From positions 1 to 8,672 of the forward strand of contig VSPM01000097.1 of NCBI GenBank assembly GCA_009775365.1: a stretch of 8,672 bases of DNA, written 5' to 3'. The first letter of the stretch is position 1, and each line of letters begins with the position of its first letter. The translations under genes were made by a program, and so were the position numbers. The notes below the pieces were generated by a model, which saw nothing but the letters and a program-made list of their open reading frames with translations, did no database searches and was not told the DNA's origin. Positions 1 to 5,388 of the stretch are shown one piece after another. Source of the stretch: Muribaculaceae bacterium. GTDB taxonomy: Bacteria; Bacteroidota; Bacteroidia; Bacteroidales; Muribaculaceae.

Positions 1-25
1 CAGATTTTTAATGGATTAAACACCT

Positions 26-39
26 GGCTCCTCGGAGCC
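26..39 (-). terminator. GC-rich hairpin downstream of the CxxC protein gene
   Basis: The sequence GGCTCCTCGGAGCC is self-complementary and folds as a 5-bp GC-rich stem with a 4-base loop. On the minus strand it begins 12 bases after the stop codon of the leftward CxxC protein gene, where a terminator would be expected. The following bases contain only a short T run (TGTTTAATCC), so this is a weak match to an intrinsic terminator and could be a transcript-end stabilising hairpin or chance. Confidence 0.3.
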
Positions 40-51
40 GTTAACAAACTC

Positions 52-462
52 TCAAAAAATAACCGAAGTATTGTTATTATCATTCGTAGATATTTCAAAC
101 CTTTTTGCGTCAAATTTTCCGACCTTAACGGATGGCAGGTTTTCTTTATACCAATTAACCAATGATTTCTGAGCCTCTTTTGCTTTATCTCGAAGGGACA
201 TATTATAGTCTGGCTCTTTCTCTAAAGAATGAATATACCTGCAAGCGGCGCAGACCTGGTTATCCGGCGGGACGTCACGGGCGAGCGATTCCCTGCCTTT
301 GGGAATGTCGCAGCCCCGGCACTTGGAGATTGTGTAAGGGTTGTACGCGGGGACAGTCGACTGCTCCCGGCCGGGGTTGAAGCGGAACATACCTTTGCGG
401 TTTTTCCGGAGAGCCTGGGATATGAAACTATAGTAAATTATAATTTCATATTGACATTGCAT
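52..462 (-). CDS. Small hypothetical protein with paired CxxC motifs (zinc-ribbon-like)
   Basis: I do not recognise a named family. The 136-codon frame has CRGC at residues 48-51 and CAAC at 71-74, a CxxC-(19)-CxxC spacing that would suit a single structural zinc ribbon. The C-terminal half is charged (SLRDKAKEAQKSLVNWYKE) and probably helical. There is no signal peptide or membrane segment, so it is likely cytoplasmic. The start is uncertain: the first 20 or so codons are AT-rich and unlike the rest, and Met25 (codon at 388-390) beginning MFRFNPGREQ is a plausible alternative giving 112 residues. The frame is divergent from the integrase gene and ends next to a GC-rich hairpin. The interior is more GC-rich than the flanks, which fits acquired DNA. 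An overlapping plus-strand frame exists, but its product has no recognisable features. Small cysteine-pair proteins are common on phages and integrative elements; that link is inference. Confidence 0.5.
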   Translation of the reverse strand: MQCQYEIIIYYSFISQALRKNRKGMFRFNPGREQSTVPAYNPYTISKCRGCDIPKGRESLARDVPPDNQVCAACRYIHSLEKEPDYNMSLRDKAKEAQKSLVNWYKENLPSVKVGKFDAKRFEISTNDNNNTSVIF

Positions 463-480
463 ATTACTTTAATAATTGAC

Positions 481-495
481 ATATCAGTATGATAT
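481..495. promoter_or_regulatory. Short perfect dyad in the intergenic space before the integrase
   Basis: ATATCA-GTA-TGATAT is a perfect 6-bp inverted repeat with a 3-base centre. It lies between the divergent CxxC protein gene and the integrase gene, about 27 bases upstream of the candidate integrase promoter. It could be an operator for a dimeric regulator. In AT-rich intergenic DNA a dyad of this size can also arise by chance. Confidence 0.25.
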
Positions 496-521
496 ACGAA
501 TTAAAGGTCAAGTAAAATAAT

Positions 522-551
522 TTTGAGTATGCTTGATTAATCCGAAATTTG
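522..551 (+). promoter_or_regulatory. Candidate Bacteroidetes-type promoter for the integrase
   Basis: TTTG at 522-525 is followed after 18 bases by GAAATTTG at 544-551, which differs from the Bacteroidetes -7 consensus TAnnTTTG only in its first base. The predicted transcription start, near 555-560, would lie downstream of the TTG at 549 that opens the integrase reading frame. If this promoter is used, translation must begin further in. Based on motif matching only. Confidence 0.35.
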
Positions 552-1892
552 TATGCAATTTTGTATGGGTATAATGAAGTAACGATTGCCCATCATACAA
601 AAACTCTCACTCCTGGAAAAATACAAGCATGGCGTCAGCTCCGACTTGAGAAGCGTAAAGACAAAAATGGCAACTATCCCAATGAAATGCCGATTAACGC
701 TGACATTACTTTTGGCGGCAAACGTATCTGGTATTATTCCGGATACCGCATTGCCCTTGATAAATGGGATGTGAAGGCTCAGCGAGTAAAACGTAACAAT
801 TTCAACTTAGACGGAGTATCGGCTGCGGACATTAATCAACGTCTTATAAAGATAGCCTCTGCTGTTGATGATGCGTTTGACCAGTTGGAACTTCGAGAAG
901 AAGAGGTCACTCCAACCACTGTGCGTGACGAACTCAAAAGAATGCTTGATGAAGAGAAAAGCACTCGCCTTACTGTGGGGCAGACATATCAGCTGTTGAT
1001 TGACGAAAGGGAAAATGAGTTAAAGGAAACTCCGGCAACTGCTCAATGGTCCAAAGGTACTCTTACAAAACACAAGACCATGCTGAAACACCTTTTTGAT
1101 TTTAGAGCGACGTTGTATTTCGAAGACATCAATGACGAGTTGCTTGCCAAGTTTGAACTGTTTCTTATAGGAAAAGGGTTGTCTAACGGCTATGTGTTCA
1201 AATCGATGAAAGATATAAAGACCTTTCTTAACTGGGCTACGATGAAAGGGTATAACCGTAACATCAAGTATAAGAGCTATCAGCAGCGGTTCCATGACGA
1301 GACAACCTCTGACACAGCCGTAAACCATTTTGCTCTTACTCCGGAGGAATTACAGTCTATAATGACTTTCCCGACTCATAGGGAGGCTATTGACCGCGCA
1401 AGAGATATATTTGTATTCTGCTGTTTCACCGGTCTGCGGTTCTCTGAGGTTATGGCATTGAAATGGTCGAATCTTGATGGTGATATTCTTGATACTACGG
1501 CACAAAAGACGGGTCAGCGAAAGCGTATTCCTCTCTCGGATGATCCTATGAGAATATTGTCAAAATATCCAAAAGCTCCGGATGAAGATGATTCTCGCCT
1601 GTTTCCGAAAATATCCAATCAGAAATTCAACGAGCATATGAAGGAAGTCGGGAAACTGGCCGGACTTACCGGTGATTGGATTATCGAAACCCAAAGTGGC
1701 AGGGAACGGACAAGGACAACAGTAAAAAAATATGAAGTCCTGGCTTTTCACTGCGGTCGACGCACATTCACTACCTTATGTTTGCGCAAGGGTATGTCAC
1801 CGGAAGATATTCGTGCCGTGACAGGACATACCACTGCCGGCATGATGATGAAATATTCACCGGTGGATGGCTTGACAATCCGGAAGTTCTGA
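549..1892 (+). CDS. Tyrosine recombinase/integrase, disrupted just after the catalytic tyrosine
   Basis: This is a tyrosine site-specific recombinase of the Bacteroidales mobile-element type, the enzyme that inserts and excises integrative elements. An N-terminal arm-binding region (about residues 30-75, with KRKDKNGNYP and ITFGGKRIWYYSG) is followed by a SAM-like core-binding domain (about 140-245) and the catalytic domain (about 260-440). Catalytic residues are visible: Arg297 in TGLRFSE, Lys320 in AQKTGQ, His401 and Arg404 in FHCGRRTF, His427 in TGHTT and Tyr436 in MMKYS. The gene has two defects. No in-frame ATG occurs until codon 47, already inside the arm domain, so the start must be TTG (549 or 561) or the 5' end is damaged. 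At the other end, homology stops near Asp440 (about 1868), where sequence antisense to an IS4-like transposase begins, and the last seven residues (GLTIRKF) are read from that DNA. The usual C-terminal tail helix is lost. Family identity is firm; activity is doubtful. Confidence 0.85.
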   Translation: MYAILYGYNEVTIAHHTKTLTPGKIQAWRQLRLEKRKDKNGNYPNEMPINADITFGGKRIWYYSGYRIALDKWDVKAQRVKRNNFNLDGVSAADINQRLIKIASAVDDAFDQLELREEEVTPTTVRDELKRMLDEEKSTRLTVGQTYQLLIDERENELKETPATAQWSKGTLTKHKTMLKHLFDFRATLYFEDINDELLAKFELFLIGKGLSNGYVFKSMKDIKTFLNWATMKGYNRNIKYKSYQQRFHDETTSDTAVNHFALTPEELQSIMTFPTHREAIDRARDIFVFCCFTGLRFSEVMALKWSNLDGDILDTTAQKTGQRKRIPLSDDPMRILSKYPKAPDEDDSRLFPKISNQKFNEHMKEVGKLAGLTGDWIIETQSGRERTRTTVKKYEVLAFHCGRRTFTTLCLRKGMSPEDIRAVTGHTTAGMMMKYSPVDGLTIRKF

Positions 1893-2180
1893 CGTATTCT
1901 GATGTAATACCGTATGCGACGGCTGTTGAGCCATCCTGTCCATTCCTTTCCGATGAACTCGCGGTCTGCCACAAGGGAGTCGATACATTCCGCTCCGAAG
2001 AGACGGATAAAGCGTTCCATAATCTTCTTGCGTTTCTCCCGGTTGGAGTTGCCACGTTTAGGGAGAAGACCGAATATCAAAGGGAAGGCAATCCCTTTAT
2101 AGGTGATGCCCAACATAAGAATGTTGATATTGAACTCTCCGAACTTCCAGTCGGTGCGATCCATGTTCCTAATGTAGATC
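1868..2180 (-). pseudogene. IS4-like transposase, internal fragment
   Basis: The minus strand encodes about 100 residues resembling the central catalytic part of IS4-like transposases of Bacteroides. MDRTDWKFGEFNIN (aspartate codon at 2159-2161) corresponds to the usual DRTNW block with the first catalytic aspartate. This is followed by LPKRGNSN, then CIDSLVADREF with the second aspartate (codon 1964-1966), and RIRYYIRIRQNF. The likeness fades near VKP at about 1868, exactly where integrase homology stops on the other strand, and upstream of IYIRNMDR at about 2180. Both ends of the gene and any terminal inverted repeats are missing, so this is a dead remnant. The open frame extends beyond these limits (1748-2317), but the extra parts are antisense to the integrase and the GNAT fragment. 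Boundaries are accurate to perhaps 20 bases. Confidence 0.75.
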
Positions 2181-2455
2181 TGTACGCGGTTGCTGATAAT
2201 GGAGTGTATGCCGGATTCATCAGTTTGAGTCCGGTTGCTATAGAAATGCTCTTTATAGACAGCGACTGTCGCGGTATGGGTTATGGGGCTGCCCTCATAG
2301 AATTTGCAAAACGGCATGGGGCGACAAGAGTCGATGTAAACGAACAGAATCCTTCAGCTTTGAATTTCTACAAAGCAAAAGGATTCCGTATAATATCAAG
2401 AGATAAAACTGACGATGCCGGTCGCCCTTACCCAATTCTCCATTTATCCCTTTAA
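2170..2455 (+). pseudogene. GNAT N-acetyltransferase, C-terminal fragment
   Basis: About 95 residues match the second half of a GNAT-fold acetyltransferase, which transfers an acetyl group from acetyl-CoA to an amine. GFISLSPVAIEMLFID supplies the beta4 strand. CRGMGYGAALIEFA is the acetyl-CoA pyrophosphate loop (motif A, R/Q-x-x-G-x-G/A). DVNEQNPSALNFYKAKGF is the usual motif B, with an asparagine-rich turn and FYKxxGF. Full-length GNAT proteins of this sort run to about 140-150 residues, so roughly the first 50 are absent. They are replaced by sequence that is antisense to a transposase. The frame stays open upstream to 1778, but that stretch (MFAQGYVTG onward) overlaps the integrase in another frame and is not GNAT. 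A broken gene without its own start is the simplest reading. The substrate is unknown. Confidence 0.7.
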
Positions 2456-2587
2456 AATGGAATTGATTGGTCTCGTCAGGGCTATAAAAAAGTCAAGTAG
2501 TTAGACTGACAAATAGATTACATCGTAAAAAGGGTCTAAAACTTTATGACGGCTTTCCACAAAAATCCCGGATCATCTGAGTTGCAC

Positions 2588-2619
2588 AAAAAGGGATTAT
2601 TCAACGCTATAGAATTTCC
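2588..2619 (-). terminator. Weak intrinsic terminator candidate after the hydrolase gene
   Basis: On the minus strand, GGAAATTC, a 9-base loop and GAATAATCC form an imperfect stem with a small internal loop, followed by CTTTTTG. It begins 10 bases beyond the stop codon of the leftward hydrolase gene, which is the right position and orientation. The stem is AT-rich and interrupted, so support is modest. I see nothing gene-like in the remaining intergenic bases between 2456 and 2587. Confidence 0.3.
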
Positions 2620-2629
2620 TGAGGTTGGT

Positions 2630-3985
2630 TTATTTACAGTTGTTCTTGATGAAAAGTTCTATTGCATCAAGTACTTCGGGAGAAATTGTTTCGCGTATTT
2701 CGTCGTATTCAGAAACCTCTCCTGTGACTGCATGTTGCAGCAGGTGGTTAAGTTCAGGCATAAGTTTGGTTTCTGCCTGCGGGATATACTCTTTAACCAC
2801 ATTTAGGTTATCGGGAAAAACTTGTGTATCTTTTTCACCGTTGATTGCTAAAACGGGGCATTTCACATTGCCGAGGAATTCGCGTGGATTTAGCGTAACT
2901 AATGCATCAACCCACGGGCCCCTCATTTTCTGCGTCATCTTCAATGACTGAGTAACCATTTGAGGAACGGAGAGGTTGTTATTTGCAACAAGGTCATCGA
3001 TATTTATAGGTTTTGAAACACCCTGCTTTGTCTGGGTTGCCATTTCATCAAATACTCTATCAATCAGCTTCAGGCTGTTAGCCTTGTCTGCTTCCGATAG
3101 ATTTAGTTTGTCAAGGCTTTGCTCGTTTTGCCTCATCATTGTTTCCTTGCCTGAAATCGCCATTCCCGCCAGGGAAATAATAAAGTCAGCTTTGCCTTCC
3201 GAGCCGATAATAAACGCTATCGTGCCACCTTCGGAATGACCGAGGACTCCAACAGGGCCTACGCATCCTATAGAACGTAAAAAATCAATACCGCTGACGG
3301 CATCGTCCTTGAATGTAAGAGTAGAGGAGGAAATGAAATCTCCTGTAGATTTGCCTGTTCCGCGATCGTCATAGCGCAGAGACGCTATTCCATTGCGAGC
3401 AAGATGATCGGCGATAACGGCGAAAGGTTTGTGTTCGCAATACTCCTCGTCTCGATTCTGCGGACCGCTTCCTGTAACCATTACAACAGCGGGCATTTTT
3501 TTACTGGTTGCATTGGGCGGAATCGTAAGCGTGGCGGCCATTACAGCACCGTCTTGCGCAGTAAATGTGGTGTCAATAGCGGAATATGGGAACGGAGGTA
3601 TGGGAGTCTGCGGACGGCGGTTCTCATCGGGATTGTCGAGTGTCAGATTGAGAGGAATGGCGATACCTCGCTGGCTGAAAACACCTTTAATTGTACCATT
3701 TGAAATCTTACCTGTATAGGATGCCATTATGGCATTGCATTTTATCGAAATAGTGTCGGATGTGCAAAGCACGACCTCCGTAGCGATATCCTTTGCGCCT
3801 TGAGAAGGCGAATCCATCGTACACTGCGTTTCTCCGGATGGCGTTTCATTGAAATTAAAGACCAGCGGTAGTTTCATCTGCCCTAAATCAAGCGATCCGC
3901 GCCATGATCCGCTTAGTCCGTGAGCATCGGTGGCCGACAAAAATATTGCAACAACCGAAATAATAGCGGAAATTAGTTTATTCAT
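2630..3985 (-). CDS. Secreted alpha/beta hydrolase (serine esterase/peptidase-like)
   Basis: A 451-residue alpha/beta-hydrolase protein. Residues 1-23 (MNKLISAIISVVAIFLSATD...) form a cleavable signal peptide without a lipobox, so the product should be periplasmic or exported. Residues 24-120 form a beta-rich N-terminal domain (LSGSWRGSLDLG at the start, ISNGTIKGVFSQRG near the end), frequent in Bacteroidetes hydrolases. The catalytic domain follows: MVTGSGPQNRDE (169-180) in the oxyanion region, LRYDDRGTGKS (203-213), and the nucleophile elbow GHSEGG with Ser251. Asp386 in NGEKDTQV is the likely acid and His414 in ELNHLLQ the likely base, so the triad appears intact. Related proteins are usually annotated as alpha/beta hydrolase or S9-like esterases; substrate specificity cannot be read here. 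The gene is alone on its strand, with its own TAACTTTG promoter element at 4028-4035 and a 14-bp palindrome in its leader. The ATG at 3985 directly precedes the signal peptide, which supports that start. Confidence 0.88.
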   Translation of the reverse strand: MNKLISAIISVVAIFLSATDAHGLSGSWRGSLDLGQMKLPLVFNFNETPSGETQCTMDSPSQGAKDIATEVVLCTSDTISIKCNAIMASYTGKISNGTIKGVFSQRGIAIPLNLTLDNPDENRRPQTPIPPFPYSAIDTTFTAQDGAVMAATLTIPPNATSKKMPAVVMVTGSGPQNRDEEYCEHKPFAVIADHLARNGIASLRYDDRGTGKSTGDFISSSTLTFKDDAVSGIDFLRSIGCVGPVGVLGHSEGGTIAFIIGSEGKADFIISLAGMAISGKETMMRQNEQSLDKLNLSEADKANSLKLIDRVFDEMATQTKQGVSKPINIDDLVANNNLSVPQMVTQSLKMTQKMRGPWVDALVTLNPREFLGNVKCPVLAINGEKDTQVFPDNLNVVKEYIPQAETKLMPELNHLLQHAVTGEVSEYDEIRETISPEVLDAIELFIKNNCK

Positions 3986-3990
3986 CGTTT

Positions 3991-4004
3991 ACATTTTAAA
4001 ATGT
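3991..4004. promoter_or_regulatory. 14-bp perfect palindrome in the hydrolase leader
   Basis: ACATTTTAAAATGT is a perfect palindrome five bases upstream of the hydrolase start codon and downstream of its predicted promoter. The position suits a repressor operator or a translation-affecting structure. An almost identical string (ACATTTTAAAAT) occurs at the 3' end of the YciI-like gene near 4456-4467, which may be coincidence in AT-rich sequence. Confidence 0.3.
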
Positions 4005-4027
4005 TTTGACATATCTGATAAGTTCAG

Positions 4028-4059
4028 CAAAGTTACGACAAAATACTGACTTCCACAAG
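4028..4059 (-). promoter_or_regulatory. Bacteroidetes-type promoter for the hydrolase gene
   Basis: Read on the minus strand, TAACTTTG (plus-strand CAAAGTTA at 4028-4035) matches the -7 consensus TAnnTTTG exactly. CTTG (4056-4059), 20 bases upstream, is a three-of-four match to the -33 TTTG. The predicted leader before the ATG at 3985 is about 35 nucleotides. Confidence 0.6.
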
Positions 4060-4145
4060 TTAATCAGAATATCCGTTGCGCTTGAGACACACGAAAGGTT
4101 CCAATACGTTTTAGAGGGGAATTACTAAAATCGGGCAAATATGAT

Positions 4146-4172
4146 TAACTTTGCAGTCTTAAATCAAAGACT
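4146..4172 (+). promoter_or_regulatory. Promoter -7 element and leader dyad of the YciI/DJ-1 operon
   Basis: TAACTTTG at 4146-4153 matches the Bacteroidetes -7 consensus exactly; no good TTTG -33 element is present at the expected spacing (TTAC at 4122-4125 is the nearest). Immediately downstream, AGTCTT-AAATCA-AAGACT (4155-4172) is a perfect 6-bp inverted repeat that covers the predicted transcription start and ends six bases before the ATG at 4179. It could be an operator or a small 5' hairpin. Confidence 0.55.
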
Positions 4173-4178
4173 ACAACT

Positions 4179-4469
4179 ATGTTTATAGCTATTCTTACAT
4201 ATAAGAAGCCGCTTGTAGAGGTTGATCGATTTCTTCAGGCACACCGCGATTTTCTTGCAGAACATTATGCCGCAGGGGATTTCATTTCCTCCGGCCCACA
4301 AAACCCTCGTGTTGGAGGCGTGATAATGATTAAGGCCGACAGCCGTGCCGCAGTTGATGCAATCATTTTGCAAGACCCGTTTAATATCAATGGAATCGCC
4401 GACTATCAGATTGTAGAGTTTACACCTACGATGTTTTGTGAACAGAGTTTTTCCAACATTTTAAAATAA
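4179..4469 (+). CDS. YciI family protein
   Basis: A 96-residue protein with the YciI-like (ferredoxin-like alpha/beta) fold. It starts with the typical beta strand MFIAILTYKKP, followed by the helix holding AHRDFLAEHYAAGDF (residues 21-35), where His22 and Asp34 correspond to the conserved His/Asp pair of the family. FISSGPQNPRVGGVIMI (35-51) is the hallmark 'SGP' strand-turn. LQDPFNINGIADYQIVEFTP (65-84) is the usual DPF...Y.I.EF ending. YciI proteins are small, cytoplasmic and often dimeric. Their reactions are poorly known; some relatives are dehalogenase- or lactonase-like. The gene has its own promoter element and lies 8 bp before the DJ-1/PfpI-type gene, so the two are almost certainly co-transcribed. 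Family assignment is strong; function is open. Confidence 0.88.
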   Translation: MFIAILTYKKPLVEVDRFLQAHRDFLAEHYAAGDFISSGPQNPRVGGVIMIKADSRAAVDAIILQDPFNINGIADYQIVEFTPTMFCEQSFSNILK

Positions 4470-4477
4470 GCCTAAAT

Positions 4478-5086
4478 ATGAGCAACGAAATACTATACAT
4501 TCTGCTTCCTGATTTCGCGTCACATGAAATGGTCTATCTCATGGAAGCTGTAAGCAGCGACGAAATGCAGTTGAAGTCAAATCCAAAATATATCAATAAA
4601 GTAGTGGCACCCACCATGGAGCCAGTCACTGCCATCGGCGGCTTCCGTGTGTTGCCAGATTATTCTATTGAGAATATGCCGGATGATTATGCCGCACTTG
4701 TTCTGATAGGCGGTTATGGCTGGCTTAATCCGGGAGTGGATAAGATTGCGCCCATTGTTCGCAAAGCATTGGATAAAGGTATAATTGTCGGAGCAATCTG
4801 CAATGGAGCATCATTCATGGCAAAGCATGGATTTCTCAATAGCGTAAAGCATACCGGAAATGGTCTTGACCAGCTCAAACTGTGGGGAGGTGAAGCTTAT
4901 ACCAATTCAGAAAACTACATACATCAGCAGGCAGTGTCTGATGGCGGCATAGTAACCGCCAATGGCTCCGGTGTGCTCGAATTTACAAAAGAGTTGTTGC
5001 TACTCCTTGAGAACGATACTCCAGAGCGCGTGGAGATGTATTATCAGTTCAACAAGCAAGGTTTTTGCGCTCTTTTCAAAAACTGA
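4478..5086 (+). CDS. DJ-1/PfpI family protein (class I glutamine amidotransferase-like)
   Basis: A 202-residue DJ-1/ThiJ/PfpI-superfamily protein with no signal peptide, so cytoplasmic. It opens with the expected first strand EILYILLPDFASHE; Glu17 may be the acid near the active cysteine. ALVLIGGYGW (73-82) is the glycine-rich strand-turn, and VGAICNGASFMAKHGFLN (104-121) contains the nucleophile elbow with Cys108. TANGSGVLEFTKELLLLL (160-177) is the usual C-terminal helix region. Members include deglycases, chaperones, peptidases and amidotransferase-like enzymes, and the motifs do not decide between them. Bacterial relatives are often called type 1 glutamine amidotransferase. The 8-bp gap from the YciI-like gene suggests one transcript and perhaps action on the same reactive small molecule; that is inference. 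Confidence 0.88.
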   Translation: MSNEILYILLPDFASHEMVYLMEAVSSDEMQLKSNPKYINKVVAPTMEPVTAIGGFRVLPDYSIENMPDDYAALVLIGGYGWLNPGVDKIAPIVRKALDKGIIVGAICNGASFMAKHGFLNSVKHTGNGLDQLKLWGGEAYTNSENYIHQQAVSDGGIVTANGSGVLEFTKELLLLLENDTPERVEMYYQFNKQGFCALFKN

Positions 5087-5189
5087 GACGATTATATTAT
5101 CCCATTTAAAACGAGAAGCTGAAATGAAAGAATTTCTCAGGGCAGGACAGCGATCCTTTATATTGTACACAACTAATTTCTGAACTGTC

Positions 5190-5291
5190 ATGAAGAGAAC
5201 ATATATCGCATTTATAGCACTCATAAGTTTGATTGTCGCTATAGGCTGTTCTTCCGGTAAAGATTATGGTAGAGTCATACAAATTCCATAA
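5190..5291 (+). CDS. 33-residue lipoprotein-leader-like peptide (possible gene remnant)
   Basis: An ATG frame encodes a textbook-looking lipoprotein signal: positively charged MKRT, a hydrophobic core (YIAFIALISLIVAI) and a cysteine at position 20 preceded by AIG. Only 13 residues (SSGKDYGRVIQIP) follow before the TAA. SSGKD after the cysteine is typical of the flexible tether of Bacteroidetes lipoproteins. The mature part is too short for a folded domain, so it is either the surviving 5' end of a deleted or frameshifted lipoprotein gene, a genuine small lipopeptide, or chance. I see no continuation in another frame before 5389. Confidence 0.35.
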   Translation: MKRTYIAFIALISLIVAIGCSSGKDYGRVIQIP

Positions 5292-5307
5292 TAACACTAC
5301 ATTATGT

Positions 5308-5322
5308 CTGCTTGGAAAGCAG
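5308..5322 (+). terminator. Short hairpin before the DUF4893 gene
   Basis: CTGCTT-GGA-AAGCAG is a perfect 6-bp stem with a 3-base loop, 17 bases after the stop of the short lipoprotein-like frame. The next bases (GGTAACATTTTGG) give only a four-T run, so termination is possible but poorly supported. It could also be an operator next to the promoter candidate at 5337. Confidence 0.25.
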
Positions 5323-5336
5323 GGTAACATTTTGGT

Positions 5337-5344
5337 TAAACTTG
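5337..5344 (+). promoter_or_regulatory. Candidate -7 element for the DUF4893 gene
   Basis: TAAACTTG differs from the Bacteroidetes -7 consensus TAnnTTTG by one base and lies 44 bases before the ATG at 5389. No TTTG sits at an ideal -33 distance, although TTGG at 5312-5315 is near. The support is weak, but the long gap upstream makes some promoter here likely. Confidence 0.3.
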
Positions 5345-5388
5345 TAAAAGTTATAAACAGGCAAAGATAAACTAATGCATTCAAAGTC

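Larger units (their letters stand above)
5087..5388. other. 302-bp intergenic region with remnant-like short frames
   Basis: No full-length gene lies between the DJ-1 and DUF4893 genes. The region holds a 33-codon lipoprotein-leader-like frame (5190-5291), a small hairpin (5308-5322) and a possible promoter element just upstream of the DUF4893 gene. A preceding 19-codon ATG frame (5124-5183) has no recognisable features. The arrangement could be the debris of a lost lipoprotein gene, or simply a long regulatory leader. Confidence 0.4.

Noticed and set aside
229..492. Plus-strand frame of 87 codons opposite the CxxC protein
   Set aside because: It has no recognisable motif or signal, ends in AT-rich intergenic DNA, and the opposite strand carries a more protein-like sequence with paired cysteines.
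1..550. A tRNA or direct-repeat attachment site near the integrase
   Set aside because: I could find no cloverleaf-like sequence and no convincing direct repeat matching another part of the window; the other end of the element may lie outside it.
1748..2317. Taking the whole 189-codon minus-strand frame as one transposase gene
   Set aside because: Only about residues 46-150 resemble a transposase; both ends are antisense to the integrase or to the GNAT fragment.
2546..2951. Plus-strand frames over the 3' end of the hydrolase gene
   Set aside because: They lie antisense to the hydrolase, which has a complete signal peptide and catalytic triad.
5124..5183. 19-codon ATG frame (MKEFLRAGQRS...) after the DJ-1 gene
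   Set aside because: Too short, with no signal, motif or ribosome-binding evidence; compatible with chance.
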